A stretch of 64,000 nt of DNA, taken from Iodidimonas sp. SYSU 1G8 (lineage in GTDB: Bacteria; Pseudomonadota; Alphaproteobacteria; SMXS01). The DNA is taken from positions 868,001 through 932,000 of the forward strand of contig NZ_JBBYXJ010000001.1 in assembly GCF_039655775.1 (NCBI RefSeq), in the 5' to 3' direction. This document shows, piece after piece, positions 25,793 through 34,142 of the stretch. A program made the translations under genes and the position numbers. Positions within the stretch are counted from its first letter, which is position 1. The number at the start of each line of letters is the position of its first letter. The notes under the pieces are model-generated. The model made no database searches, was not told where the DNA came from, and saw nothing but the letters and a program-made list of their open reading frames with translations.

Positions 25793-26458
25793 TTGAGCAC
25801 GCTCTCGAGACCGTTGACCCTTGCCCGTAAACTGGGCGATTTCATCGAACAGGCGCAGTTTCCCTGCGTCGGCGCGAAATCCGCGCTGTCAAAGCAGCAG
25901 ATCACCACCGTCGAGGCCGGCAGCCTGCTGGATGGCGCGGATGACGGTCGAATTCTGCGGGCCTTGTACCGGTTTATCGCCGGCTATAGGTCCGACCCGA
26001 AGCTGTTCTCCAGCTTTGCCCTGATCTTCGAGGGGCCGGGCGATCTGACGGAGAAGCAGTTCGAGGCAGCGCTGTGGCGCAGGCTGGCCGCGCTGAACCG
26101 GCTCGACGCGCCGCGGTATTCCTGGAGCGAGGACGTGAGCAGCGATCCGGCGTCGCCGCACTTCGGATTCAGTGTCGGCTCGCAGGCGTTTTTCGTGGTC
26201 GGACTGCACCCGCATGCCAGCCGCACGGCCCGGCGCTTCGCCCATCCGACGATCATCTTCAATGCCCACGACCAGTTCACGGCGCTTCGCGAGGATGGCC
26301 GGTACGAGCGCATCCGCGACCGGATCATCGACCGGGACCGCGAACTGGACGGCGTCGCCAATCCCATGCTGGCGGAACACGGCACGAGCAGCGAAGCGCG
26401 GCAGTATAGCGGGCGGCGGGTCAGCGATGATTGGCGCTGTCCGTTCGATCCCGTGTAG
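25793..26458 (+). CDS. YqcI/YcgG family protein, putative GntA-like heme-dependent N-oxygenase
   Basis: About 221 residues with the hallmark family motifs FPCVGAKSA near the start, GLHPHASR, FNAHDQF and the tail ARQYSGRRVSDDWRCPF. Members studied in guanitoxin biosynthesis (GntA) N-hydroxylate a guanidine compound with heme and O2; most others are untested. I favour a TTG start at 25793 behind AAGAGG; no good ATG lies upstream in frame. It is 9 nt before DUF1989 and divergent from the LpxO-like gene. Family call strong, substrate unknown. Confidence 0.85.
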   Translation: MSTLSRPLTLARKLGDFIEQAQFPCVGAKSALSKQQITTVEAGSLLDGADDGRILRALYRFIAGYRSDPKLFSSFALIFEGPGDLTEKQFEAALWRRLAALNRLDAPRYSWSEDVSSDPASPHFGFSVGSQAFFVVGLHPHASRTARRFAHPTIIFNAHDQFTALREDGRYERIRDRIIDRDRELDGVANPMLAEHGTSSEARQYSGRRVSDDWRCPFDPV

Positions 26459-26467
26459 GCTGGGCGC

Positions 26468-27058
26468 ATGACCAACAACATTCCTCCCCGCAGCGGAACG
26501 GCTTTCGAACTGGCGGCCGGAGAGCGTCTTCGGGTCATCGACCCGCAGGGCGAGCAGGTCGCCGATCTCGTTGCGTTCAACCGGCACGATACGCAGGAGA
26601 TGCTGTCGAACGGTAGGACGTTCGATTATCTCAGCAAGATCTTCCTCAGCACGGGCGATCCGGTCTATTCCAACCGCAGCCGCATTCTTTTCGACATCGT
26701 CGAGGATACGGTCGGCCGCCATGACTTCCTGCTGACGCCCTGTTCGGCGGACACATTCCGGATCATCTATGGCCACGAGCATCCGCATCGCGGCTGTTTC
26801 GGCAATCTGGCGGCGGCGCTCGAGCCTTATGGCATCCAACCCGACGACATCCCGACCGCCTTCAACGTGTTCATGAACGTGCCCGTCGACGGCAAGACCG
26901 GCGCGCTGACGGTCGAGCCGCCGCTCAGCCGGGCGGGCGATCACCTGATCATCGAGGCGCGCATGGACCTGATCATCGGCCTGACGGCATGCTCGGCCGA
27001 GCAATCGAACAATTACGCGTTCAAGCCGATCCACTACGAAATTCTGCCTGCTCGCTGA
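26468..27058 (+). CDS. DUF1989 (urea carboxylase-associated-like) protein
   Basis: 196-residue DUF1989 protein: LRVIDPQGEQVADLVAF, the SRSRILFDIVEDT-like NRSRILFDI, HPHRGCF(GN) and DGKTGALTVEPPLSRAGD are family landmarks, with conserved Cys and His that could bind metal. DUF1989 proteins occur near urea carboxylase/allophanate genes and near YqcI/YcgG genes; their reaction is not established. No urea carboxylase is present here. Tightly linked to the upstream gene (9 nt) and 22 nt before the ATP-grasp gene. Confidence 0.88.
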   Translation: MTNNIPPRSGTAFELAAGERLRVIDPQGEQVADLVAFNRHDTQEMLSNGRTFDYLSKIFLSTGDPVYSNRSRILFDIVEDTVGRHDFLLTPCSADTFRIIYGHEHPHRGCFGNLAAALEPYGIQPDDIPTAFNVFMNVPVDGKTGALTVEPPLSRAGDHLIIEARMDLIIGLTACSAEQSNNYAFKPIHYEILPAR

Positions 27059-27080
27059 ACCCTAAGCCGAGAGCACGTCC

Positions 27081-28175
27081 ATGGCCGTGACCGTTGCGAG
27101 ACTCAGCGCTACGTTGAGCGGATGGCACGGCCGTGGCCGGGCGGAACGGGTGGCGGCGCCGGTCGAAATACTGCCGAAATGGGCGCTCTTCACGCCCATC
27201 ACCCTGCAGTGGCTGTGGCTTGGCCTGAAGTATGGCAGCGTCACCTTGCCTTCGGCGGTCAATCCGGGGATCGAGACCGGCGGCCTCGTCGGCGAGTCCA
27301 AGATGAGCTGTCTCGCGCTGATCGCTCCCGAATTCCATGACTGGCTCGCGCCGACCATTCTCGTGCACCCCGGCGAAGATCCCGAGCACGCACGCGAGCG
27401 GGCCGGTCTTCCCTATCCCGTGATCGCCAAGCCGGATATCGGCTGGTGCGGATATGGCGTGCGCCGGATCGCCGATGCCGAGGCGCTTTCACGCTATGCG
27501 GGGGCGTTTCCGGCCGGGCACGCCTTTATGCTGCAGCGTTTCATCGACGCGCCGCACGAGGCGGCATTGCTGTATGTACGGCGGCCGGGCGACGCCCGAG
27601 GCCGGGTCGCCGCGCTGACGATCCGACACCTGCCACAGGTGACGGGGGATGGCGCCGCGACGGTCGAGGCGCTGATCGTTGCGGACCCGCGCATGAGGCG
27701 GAACGCCCGCATCTATCGGAATAGTCTAAGTGAGGACGTGCTCGAGCATGTTCCCGCGGCGGGAGAGCGGGTGCCTCTGGCAAGCATCGCCTCGATCCGG
27801 GCGGGCGGACGCTACAAGGATGGCGACGCGCTGATCACCCAGGCGCTCGAGGACGCGGTGGATGCCCTGAGCCGCTCGATGGCGGGGTTTCACTATGGCC
27901 GGTTCGATGTGAAATTCGCGTCGGTGGAGGCGCTTCGGCAAGGGCGCTTCACCATTCTGGAGGTCAACGGCGCGGGCGCGGAGGCCATCCAGTTCTGGGA
28001 CCCGAAATACGCGTTCCTCGACACGTTTCGCGGCGTCTTCGCCAAGCAGCGCGACCTGTTCGCGCTGGGCGCGGAGATGCGGCGCCGGGGCCATCGGCCT
28101 ATTGGCTGGCGCGCGCTGGTCCGCGCGCATCTGAAACAGCGGCGGCTGATCAAGTCCTATCCCGCCTCCAACTGA
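27081..28175 (+). CDS. ATP-grasp carboxylate-amine ligase-like protein
   Basis: 364-residue ATP-grasp protein. It has YPVIAKPDIGWCGYGV (the ATP-clamping Lys loop), FMLQRFIDAPHEAALLYVRRP (second Lys/Glu strand), and FGRFDVKF-like YGRFDVKFAS with EVNGAGAEA carrying the Mg-binding residues of a D-Ala-D-Ala-ligase-type fold. Such enzymes join a carboxylate to an amine via acyl-phosphate. It is the third gene after the putative N-oxygenase and DUF1989, so an amino-acid-like substrate is plausible. Substrates cannot be read. Confidence 0.82.
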   Translation: MAVTVARLSATLSGWHGRGRAERVAAPVEILPKWALFTPITLQWLWLGLKYGSVTLPSAVNPGIETGGLVGESKMSCLALIAPEFHDWLAPTILVHPGEDPEHARERAGLPYPVIAKPDIGWCGYGVRRIADAEALSRYAGAFPAGHAFMLQRFIDAPHEAALLYVRRPGDARGRVAALTIRHLPQVTGDGAATVEALIVADPRMRRNARIYRNSLSEDVLEHVPAAGERVPLASIASIRAGGRYKDGDALITQALEDAVDALSRSMAGFHYGRFDVKFASVEALRQGRFTILEVNGAGAEAIQFWDPKYAFLDTFRGVFAKQRDLFALGAEMRRRGHRPIGWRALVRAHLKQRRLIKSYPASN

Positions 28176-28235
28176 TCTTTCCACACGCGGCCCGACTGGA
28201 TTACCGTGTGCGGCATCATTGTCGGGAGCAAGCGC

Positions 28236-29012
28236 ATGGATCTGAACCTTCGGGGCAAAAGCGTGCTGATCACGGGCGCATCGAAGGGCATCGGCCTGGC
28301 TGCGGCCGAAGCTTTCGCGGAAGAGGGCTGCGACCTGCATCTCGCCGCGCGCAACGAGGCGGCGCTGAACGAGCACGCCGCGCGGCTGCGTGCGGCGCAT
28401 GGCATCGCCGTGACGGTCCATGTGGTGGATTTGCGCGAGAGCGATCATATCGACCGGCTGGCCATCGCCTGCGCGGATATCGACGTGCTGGTGAACAATG
28501 CGGGTGACATTCCGCAAGGCACGCTGGCGCAGATGGACGAAGCGCGCTGGCGGTATGCGTGGGAGCTGAAAGTGTTCGGCTACATCATCCTGACCCGGGC
28601 GATCTACGAGCGGATGAAGGCGCGCGGCCATGGCGTGATCATCAACGACATCGGCGCGGCCGGCGAGCGATTCGACTTCAACTATATCACCGGATCGGCC
28701 GGCAATGCGGCGCTGATGGCCTTCACCCGCGCGCTCGGCGGGCGCAGCCTGTTGAACGACAATATCCGCGTCGTCGGCATCAACCCGGGACCGGTGGAAA
28801 CCGACCGCATGATCAACCGGCTGAAGGAACAGGCCCAGGCCAAGTGGGGCGACGAGTCCCGCTGGCGCGAGCTGACCGCGCAGATGCCGCAGGGGCGCGC
28901 CGCGAAGCCGCGCGAGATCGCGGACCTGATGACCTTCCTCGCCTCGGACCGCGCCGGCTACACGACGGGCGCGATCTACACGGTCGATGGCGGGATGAGC
29001 GCGCGCAACTGA
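28236..29012 (+). CDS. SDR-fold protein lacking the catalytic Ser and Lys
   Basis: 258-residue SDR. The NAD(P) motif TGASKGIG and NNAGD are intact, but the active-site Ser of the usual N-x-S-S is missing (NDIGAAG) and the Y-x-x-x-K motif reads YITGS, with Ser in place of Lys. The family tail TTGAIYTVDGGM is normal. Such atypical SDRs may bind a nucleotide without classical dehydrogenation. ATG 28236 follows CGGGAG. It comes 60 nt after the ATP-grasp gene and 2 nt before the next gene. Confidence 0.88.
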   Translation: MDLNLRGKSVLITGASKGIGLAAAEAFAEEGCDLHLAARNEAALNEHAARLRAAHGIAVTVHVVDLRESDHIDRLAIACADIDVLVNNAGDIPQGTLAQMDEARWRYAWELKVFGYIILTRAIYERMKARGHGVIINDIGAAGERFDFNYITGSAGNAALMAFTRALGGRSLLNDNIRVVGINPGPVETDRMINRLKEQAQAKWGDESRWRELTAQMPQGRAAKPREIADLMTFLASDRAGYTTGAIYTVDGGMSARN

Positions 29013-29014
29013 CC

Positions 29015-29716
29015 ATGAACGGCGCGGCCAACAGTCTGGCGCTGGACGGCGCTTTCGCCGACGCCGCGCTGGTCCAGAACCTGCAGGCGTCCTTCGGCAT
29101 TCATCTGCCGTACGAGGAGACGCAGAACTGGTACTTCGTCGGCGATATCTATCGCTCGCTGGTCTATCGCATGGATCCGGCCCGGGACGAAGGCCGGGCC
29201 AGCGCGACGGCCATCGCGTTCTATTACCTGCGCCGCGCCATGCTGACGCTGACACCCGAGGAAGAGATCACCCCATCGACGCGGCTGTCCCGGCTGGAGC
29301 GCTTTCAGGTGCGGCGTTTCCTGAAGCTGGTGTCGGAACGGTCGCTGCTGCGCCTGCCCGACCATGACGGATCATGGCTAGGCTGGGGCGCGGTGATCGC
29401 GTGCCTGCTGGCCACCATCGGCTTCGGGTTCGGCATTCCGCCCTTCCCGTCCGCCATCGGCTACGCTTTCCTGTCGCTGAGCCTGGCGGCGGTGCTGCCG
29501 CTGTTCGATCCCGGACGGTTTCCCTCGGGCTGCCGGACGGTCGGGGACCTCGCCGAAAAAGCCGCCGGGCTCAATTACGCCAAGCTGCGCGGCGACGGCG
29601 CCGCCGCCGACGGACGGGCGATCTGGCGGGCGCTGGTGGCGGTCCTGTCGGAGCACACGGCGGTGCCGCCGAAGCAAATCACGCCGGAGACCCGCCTGCT
29701 GGCGCCGGCGGCCTGA
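29015..29716 (+). CDS. Unknown two-helix membrane protein with carrier-protein-like ends
   Basis: 233 residues, not recognised. Two hydrophobic segments lie at about residues 122-160 (WGAVIACLLATIGFGFGI and SAIGYAFLSLSLAAVL). The N-terminal part (FGIHLPYEETQNWYFVGDIY) and the part after the membrane segments (TVGDLAEKAAG) resemble the last helices of acyl carrier proteins. The C-terminus (LSEHTAVPPKQITPETRLL) resembles the first half, ending before any carrier serine. ATG 29015 is 2 nt after the SDR stop, so the two are translationally linked. Function unknown. Confidence 0.72.
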   Translation: MNGAANSLALDGAFADAALVQNLQASFGIHLPYEETQNWYFVGDIYRSLVYRMDPARDEGRASATAIAFYYLRRAMLTLTPEEEITPSTRLSRLERFQVRRFLKLVSERSLLRLPDHDGSWLGWGAVIACLLATIGFGFGIPPFPSAIGYAFLSLSLAAVLPLFDPGRFPSGCRTVGDLAEKAAGLNYAKLRGDGAAADGRAIWRALVAVLSEHTAVPPKQITPETRLLAPAA

Positions 29717-29719
29717 CGA

Positions 29720-30520
29720 TCAGCGGGCGGTCATGCCGCCATCCACAACCAGTTCGGTGCCGGTCATAAAGGCACTTTCGGAGGATGCGAGGAACACGGC
29801 GGCATCGGCGATGTCCTTGGCGGTACCGAGACGCCCCAGCGGATGACCGCCGATCAGGAAACGGCGGACCTTGTCCGCGTCCATGCCGCGGGCGTCCATC
29901 TGGCCGCGCGCCACATCGGCGGCCATGTCGGTATCGATCACGCCGGGATGGATGGAATTGACCCGGATGTTCTGTTTGAGGTCGGCGCATTCCATGGCCA
30001 GCGACTTGGAGAACAGCCGCACGGCGCCCTTGGTCATGCTGTAGACGGTCTGGAAGGAGGCGCCGATGAGGCCGGCGACCGAGGACAGGTTGACGATGGC
30101 GCCGCCGCCGTCCCAACGATGCGCGCGGGCCGCGATGGACGGGATCGTCAGCTTACAGCCCAGCATCAGGCCGGTGACGTTGACGGCCAGCATGCGGTTC
30201 ATCTCCTCGACACTGGTTTCCGCCAGGGGCTTGCCGAGGAACAGGCCCGCATTGTTGACCAGTACGTCGACGCCGCCGAACCGGTCGGCGGCCTTGTCGA
30301 GAACGTCCGTCCAGCCCGCTTCGGAGGTTACGTCGTGTCGTACGAACAGGGCGTTCGGGCCCAGCGCGGCGGCCGTGTCGCGGCCCGCATCCTCGCGGAT
30401 GTCGGTCAGCACGACGGACGCGCCCTCGCGGACCATGGCGGCGGCGATGGCCGCGCCGATACCGCGCGCCGCGCCCGTGACCAGTACGACTTTCCCGTCG
30501 AGCCGTGCCCCGGTGGTCAT
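29720..30520 (-). CDS. Short-chain dehydrogenase/reductase (classical SDR)
   Basis: 266-residue classical SDR with TGAARGIG, NNAG, the catalytic Ser in NLSSVAG and the YSMTK motif; Asp after the second strand (VVLTDIR) favours NAD(H). It closes with GGHPLGRLGTAKD and VDGGMTAR as in hydroxysteroid- and cyclic-alcohol-type enzymes. It overlaps the upstream gene (30517-31362) by 4 nt, indicating translational coupling, and is convergent with the membrane-protein gene. Substrate unknown. Confidence 0.95.
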   Translation of the reverse strand: MTTGARLDGKVVLVTGAARGIGAAIAAAMVREGASVVLTDIREDAGRDTAAALGPNALFVRHDVTSEAGWTDVLDKAADRFGGVDVLVNNAGLFLGKPLAETSVEEMNRMLAVNVTGLMLGCKLTIPSIAARAHRWDGGGAIVNLSSVAGLIGASFQTVYSMTKGAVRLFSKSLAMECADLKQNIRVNSIHPGVIDTDMAADVARGQMDARGMDADKVRRFLIGGHPLGRLGTAKDIADAAVFLASSESAFMTGTELVVDGGMTAR

Positions 30521-31362
30521 GGCTTCTTCTTACGCATCTCGAGCCCCTTGCCGACGACGATCCGCGCCAGGTTGACGCCGGGGATCAGCAGATCGGCCGC
30601 TTCCACGCCGGCATCGAGCAGGAAGCGCGTGTCGAGCATCTTTCCCAGATAGGTCTCGAAGGTCGAACCGCCTGCCCGCACCTCGCCGGTCAGACCGTCC
30701 AGTTCCACCACCGCTTCCTTGTTCTGGCGGCGGTATCGGAACGCGTAGACCGGGCGGTAATAGAGATCGACAGCGGTGAACACCACCGATTCCTCAATGA
30801 CACGGTCGGCCTCGATCTTGTTCATCAGCCCGGTGATGACCTGACGGACCACCACGGAAGAGGTGGCGTGCGGCGGCACGACGACGGTGCCTTCCTGGGT
30901 GATGGTCGCCATGCGCTCGTCGGTCACCTGTTCGGAGGCATACTGCAACCGTCCCGCCAGATCGGGCGCCACCTGCCCGTTCAGTGCGTCGAACGTCATG
31001 TCCCGGTGCACGTCCTCGCGGCAGGATTCGAGCACGGACACGCTCACCTGCTGGCCGGTGACGGCGCGCACTTCGTTGCAGATGGCGATCTGGTGAACTT
31101 CAGGGGCGAGATGAAGCGTATGGTTGCGCTGCCGCTCGTAGGCGAAGACCGCGTCGCAGGTCACATGCCAGAAGGGCTGCAGGCGCCGTTCCCGGTAGAT
31201 CAGCTCGAATTCGTTTTCCTTGGGCTTGGAGAGAAAGCCCGCGACCTTGGCCATGGTGCCGAACGCGTCGATCCGCTTTGTGGCGGCGCGGCCTTCCGCG
31301 TGATCCATGGTGAACTGATCGGTCAGCACCATGATGCGTTCTTCGGTGAGTTGCACGTCCAT
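30517..31362 (-). CDS. Conserved-looking protein of unknown function, coupled to an SDR
   Basis: 281 residues, no signal peptide or membrane segment, mixed alpha/beta composition. Visible features: ENEFELIYRERRLQPFWHVTCDA near residue 50, two Cys (CNEV, SCRED), a long middle rich in Thr/Val, RYRRQNKEAVVELDGLTGEV (a PepSY-like 'R..N.E..VELDG.TGEV' phrase) near residue 215, and a basic tail RKKKP. I do not recognise the family. ATG 31362 has AGG 8 nt upstream. The last 4 nt overlap the SDR start. Confidence 0.72.
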   Translation of the reverse strand: MDVQLTEERIMVLTDQFTMDHAEGRAATKRIDAFGTMAKVAGFLSKPKENEFELIYRERRLQPFWHVTCDAVFAYERQRNHTLHLAPEVHQIAICNEVRAVTGQQVSVSVLESCREDVHRDMTFDALNGQVAPDLAGRLQYASEQVTDERMATITQEGTVVVPPHATSSVVVRQVITGLMNKIEADRVIEESVVFTAVDLYYRPVYAFRYRRQNKEAVVELDGLTGEVRAGGSTFETYLGKMLDTRFLLDAGVEAADLLIPGVNLARIVVGKGLEMRKKKP

Positions 31363-31588
31363 TCGGATCACCTGTCAATGCCCGGCCGGCGGAACATCGG
31401 GGCCGGAACGAATCATATTGCCCGGGCGTGAAGACGCCGTTGGCGTACCGCGCCGGATGACAAATAACGATGGCGTAAGTATTGCCGACCCGGCGGCGAC
31501 GTCCAGCGCTAAGTGCTGCGTATCACAAAGATTTTCGCCGATGACGGGGTTGGCCCCACCGCGCCGGCGACGCCCGCGCCGGAGGGAC

Positions 31589-31617
31589 GTTCAGACACCG
31601 TTCAGATGCTGTTGCCA
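31589..31617 (+). promoter_or_regulatory. Direct repeats GTTCAGA-N4-GTTCAGA-N4-GTTGCCA, OmpR/PhoB-family-type site
   Basis: GTTCAGA occurs at 31589 and 31600, exactly 11 nt apart, followed by a weaker GTTGCCA at 31611. Head-to-tail 7-mers at one helical turn are how OmpR/PhoB-family response regulators bind. About 90 nt upstream of the LtaS-like gene. Confidence 0.55.
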
Positions 31618-31628
31618 CTATGACGTTT

Positions 31629-31646
31629 CTGTTACATGTCTGTGAA
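31629..31646 (+). promoter_or_regulatory. Pho-box-like direct repeat CTGTTAC-N4-CTGTGAA
   Basis: Two half-sites resembling PhoB's CTGTCAT lie 11 nt apart (31629 and 31640), 59 nt before the start of the LtaS-like gene. Each half-site departs from consensus in two or three positions, so phosphate control is only a suggestion. Confidence 0.4.
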
Positions 31647-31704
31647 GGCGCGACGGTGACAGAGCGTTGAACGACACGACTTCCACGGGAATAGGTCTGT
31701 AGCG

Positions 31705-33582
31705 ATGGATCGTCTCAAGCCACTGTTGCTGAACTGGATTGCGCCCCTCGCGGCGGTTGTCGCGCTCTATTTCGCGCTCCAGTTCGCCGCGTCCCATTTC
31801 CTGGGAACCGAGCTGCGGCCTGGCGCGGTCTATGCGGATCTCGGCTTCCATATGGTGCTCGGCGTCCTGCTGCTCGCCATGGCACGCAATCGCTGGACTT
31901 TCCTGGTGCTGATGAGCGTCATCATGGTGCTGCTGCACATCGGCAACGCCATCAAGATTTCCGTTCTCGGCGGGCCGATGATGCCCGACGACGTGCTGGC
32001 GCTGCGGTCGCTCCTGCTGCTGCTGTCCGGCTGGCAGCTCGTGCTGGCCGTCGGCTTCCTGCTGTTGATGGCCGGCGCCATCGCCATGGCCGTCAATTTG
32101 CGCCCGTGGCGCGGCCGTATCGCGGCAGGCGCGCTGGCCGCCATCGTCGCCGGAATTTTCTGGCAGCCCAAGCCCGTCGTGACGGCGATGGACGAGACGT
32201 TCGGCAACGTGGTGTGGAACCAGCACGGCAATTACCTGTCGCGCGGCCCCATGGTGCATCTGGTCCAGGAAAGCGCGCGCTACGCGGCGCGAGTCGACGG
32301 CGTTCCCGACCGGGCGACGGTCGCCGCCGCGGCGGAGCTTCTGCGCCCGACGCGGCATCTGGCGGCCCTGACGGTGCCGGCCGAGACCGACCTGGCGATC
32401 ATCGAGAACCCACGGCAGCCGAAGCGCAACGTGCATGTGATCCTGCTGGAGTCGTTCTGGGACCCGTCTGTTCTGAAGGAAGCCAAATTCTCGCGCGATC
32501 CGTTCGACAAGGATTTCCGCGCGCTGTGGAACAAGGCAGGCAATTCCCGTGCGCTGGTGCCGGTGTTCGGCGGCTATACCGCGAATTCGGAATTCGAGGC
32601 GCTGTGCGGCTTCCCCGTCACCCAGGACTGGGTGTTCTTCGAGGGCCGTCTGCGCAACCCGTCCCCGTGCCTGCCGCGGACCCTGCAACAGGCGGGCTAC
32701 ACCACGCTGGTGTCGCACCCGAACATCGCCGCGTTCTGGAACCGCGTGAACGCCTATGACCGCGCCGGTTTCAACCTGTACTGGTCGTCCAAGGATTTCG
32801 CGCTGGACGACATGAATGGCGAGTTCCTCGGCGATGCCTCGCTCTACACGCAGGTGCTGGGCAAGATCGACGCCCTGCTGGAGACCGGTACGCCGACCTT
32901 CAATTACATCCTGACCTTCTTCGGCCATCTCGAGTATCCGCTGAACGAGAGCCGTCCGACCGTGGTGAAGGTGCGGGGCGAGAACGTCGATCCAGTGGTC
33001 GAGCGCTACGCCAACACGGTCTATTACAAGTCCCATGAACTGATGGCTTTCCTGAAGGAGCTGCGGGCGCGCGATCCGGACTCGCTGATCGTGATGTTCG
33101 GCGATCACCTGCCTTTCCTGGGCGGCAATTTCGACGCCTATGCCCAGTCCAAGGTCCTGGCCTCGAGCCGTGACCAGTTCGACGACCGCATGTTCCGTGA
33201 TCAGTATTCGACGCCGCTGATCATCATCGACGGTAAGAAAGGCCCGCTCGAGCTGGGCACGGTTCCGCTCTTCCGGCTGCCGAGCATCGTGCTCTCGCTG
33301 CTCGATGAACAGGACCCGTCGGTGATGGATCTGACCCGCATGCCCGAGGACATGGTGGTGCGCCCGCTTCCCGGTCTCAACATCGTGCTGACGCCGGATG
33401 GCGGGGTCACGGCGTGCCGCGACGGCAAGACCGAGTCCGACGTCTGCACGCGGGCCGATGAGTGGCTCGGCGCGGTCTCGGCGGTGAGCGCCGATCTGTT
33501 CTGGGGCAAGCAGCATGCATTGCGCGAAGACGTCCTGCCAGCGCGTCCGCCCTTCCGGCAGTCCGCCGAGCTACGCATCTGA
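31705..33582 (+). CDS. LtaS-like phosphoglycerol transferase (membrane-anchored sulfatase fold)
   Basis: 625 residues: four or five N-terminal membrane segments (to about residue 155), then a periplasmic alkaline-phosphatase/sulfatase-type domain. NVHVILLESFWD gives the first metal ligand, GGYTANSEFEAL the Thr nucleophile, and MFGDHLPFLG the later Asp-His pair. Homologues transfer phosphoglycerol from phosphatidylglycerol to glycans or polymers (LtaS, OpgB). In a Gram-negative host a role in modifying periplasmic or capsular glycans is likely. Upstream direct repeats suggest two-component control. Confidence 0.9.
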   Translation: MDRLKPLLLNWIAPLAAVVALYFALQFAASHFLGTELRPGAVYADLGFHMVLGVLLLAMARNRWTFLVLMSVIMVLLHIGNAIKISVLGGPMMPDDVLALRSLLLLLSGWQLVLAVGFLLLMAGAIAMAVNLRPWRGRIAAGALAAIVAGIFWQPKPVVTAMDETFGNVVWNQHGNYLSRGPMVHLVQESARYAARVDGVPDRATVAAAAELLRPTRHLAALTVPAETDLAIIENPRQPKRNVHVILLESFWDPSVLKEAKFSRDPFDKDFRALWNKAGNSRALVPVFGGYTANSEFEALCGFPVTQDWVFFEGRLRNPSPCLPRTLQQAGYTTLVSHPNIAAFWNRVNAYDRAGFNLYWSSKDFALDDMNGEFLGDASLYTQVLGKIDALLETGTPTFNYILTFFGHLEYPLNESRPTVVKVRGENVDPVVERYANTVYYKSHELMAFLKELRARDPDSLIVMFGDHLPFLGGNFDAYAQSKVLASSRDQFDDRMFRDQYSTPLIIIDGKKGPLELGTVPLFRLPSIVLSLLDEQDPSVMDLTRMPEDMVVRPLPGLNIVLTPDGGVTACRDGKTESDVCTRADEWLGAVSAVSADLFWGKQHALREDVLPARPPFRQSAELRI

Positions 33583-33589
33583 TGGTCCT

Positions 33590-34018
33590 TTAACGCGCGA
33601 ACAGACTTTCCAGGCTGGCGAAGGCCTTGAACTCCAGGGCATTGCCCGATGGATCGACAAAGAACATGGTCGCCTGTTCGCCCGGCTCGCCGACGAAGCG
33701 GACATGGGGCTGGATGATGAATGACAGTCCGGCGGCGGTGAGGCGCGAGGCCAAGGCATCCCAATCCCCCCGCTCCAGGACGACGCCAAAATGCGGCACC
33801 GGCACGTCGTCGCCATCCACCACGTTGCCGTGGGCGCGCCGCGACGTGTCGAGACCCGGGGACAGATGGGCCACGATCTGGTGACCGTATAGGTTGAAGT
33901 CCACCCACGTGTCGGCGCTGCGTCCTTCCGGGCAGCCCAGGAGATCGCCGTAGAACGCCCGCGCCGCGGCCAGGTCGTGAACGGGAAAGGCGAGATGGAA
34001 CGGGCGTAGGTCGGGCAT
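33590..34018 (-). CDS. VOC (glyoxalase/extradiol dioxygenase) superfamily protein
   Basis: 142-residue single-polypeptide VOC protein with two beta-alpha-beta-beta-beta modules: [20 protein letters not shown] opens the first, VPHFGVVLE the second, and [16 protein letters not shown] closes with the usual metal-binding Glu. His in FHLAF and HFGV and the final Glu are the expected metal ligands. Members are lyases, dioxygenases or binding proteins; activity cannot be assigned. Convergent with the LtaS-like gene, 7 nt apart. Confidence 0.88.
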   Translation of the reverse strand: MPDLRPFHLAFPVHDLAAARAFYGDLLGCPEGRSADTWVDFNLYGHQIVAHLSPGLDTSRRAHGNVVDGDDVPVPHFGVVLERGDWDALASRLTAAGLSFIIQPHVRFVGEPGEQATMFFVDPSGNALEFKAFASLESLFAR

Positions 34019-34142
34019 GGTCTCTTCCGGCTGATGTCGGCGCCATCATAGACCATCCCGGGCGTCCGGCCACAATCCCGCCTGAATCCGGCCCGAAACT
34101 TACCGGCGCGACAGCTATTGTCGTCGCGGCGGGGGAAATGCC

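Larger units (their letters stand above)
31363..31704. other. 342-nt divergent intergenic region with direct-repeat regulator sites
   Basis: Separates the leftward unknown/SDR pair from the rightward LtaS-like gene. No open frame fits. The right half holds two sets of 11-nt-period direct repeats (31589-31617, 31629-31646), described separately; the left half shows nothing I can name. Confidence 0.7.

Noticed and set aside
31405..31430. GGAAC-N17-CGTG as another EcfG-type promoter
   Set aside because: The -10 element is off by one base and the site is about 275 nt from the nearest rightward gene; in GC-rich DNA such near-matches are expected.
31618..33516. A 632-codon open frame on the - strand
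   Set aside because: Exactly antisense to the LtaS-like gene, rich in Arg/His/Gln with no domain; a codon-bias shadow.
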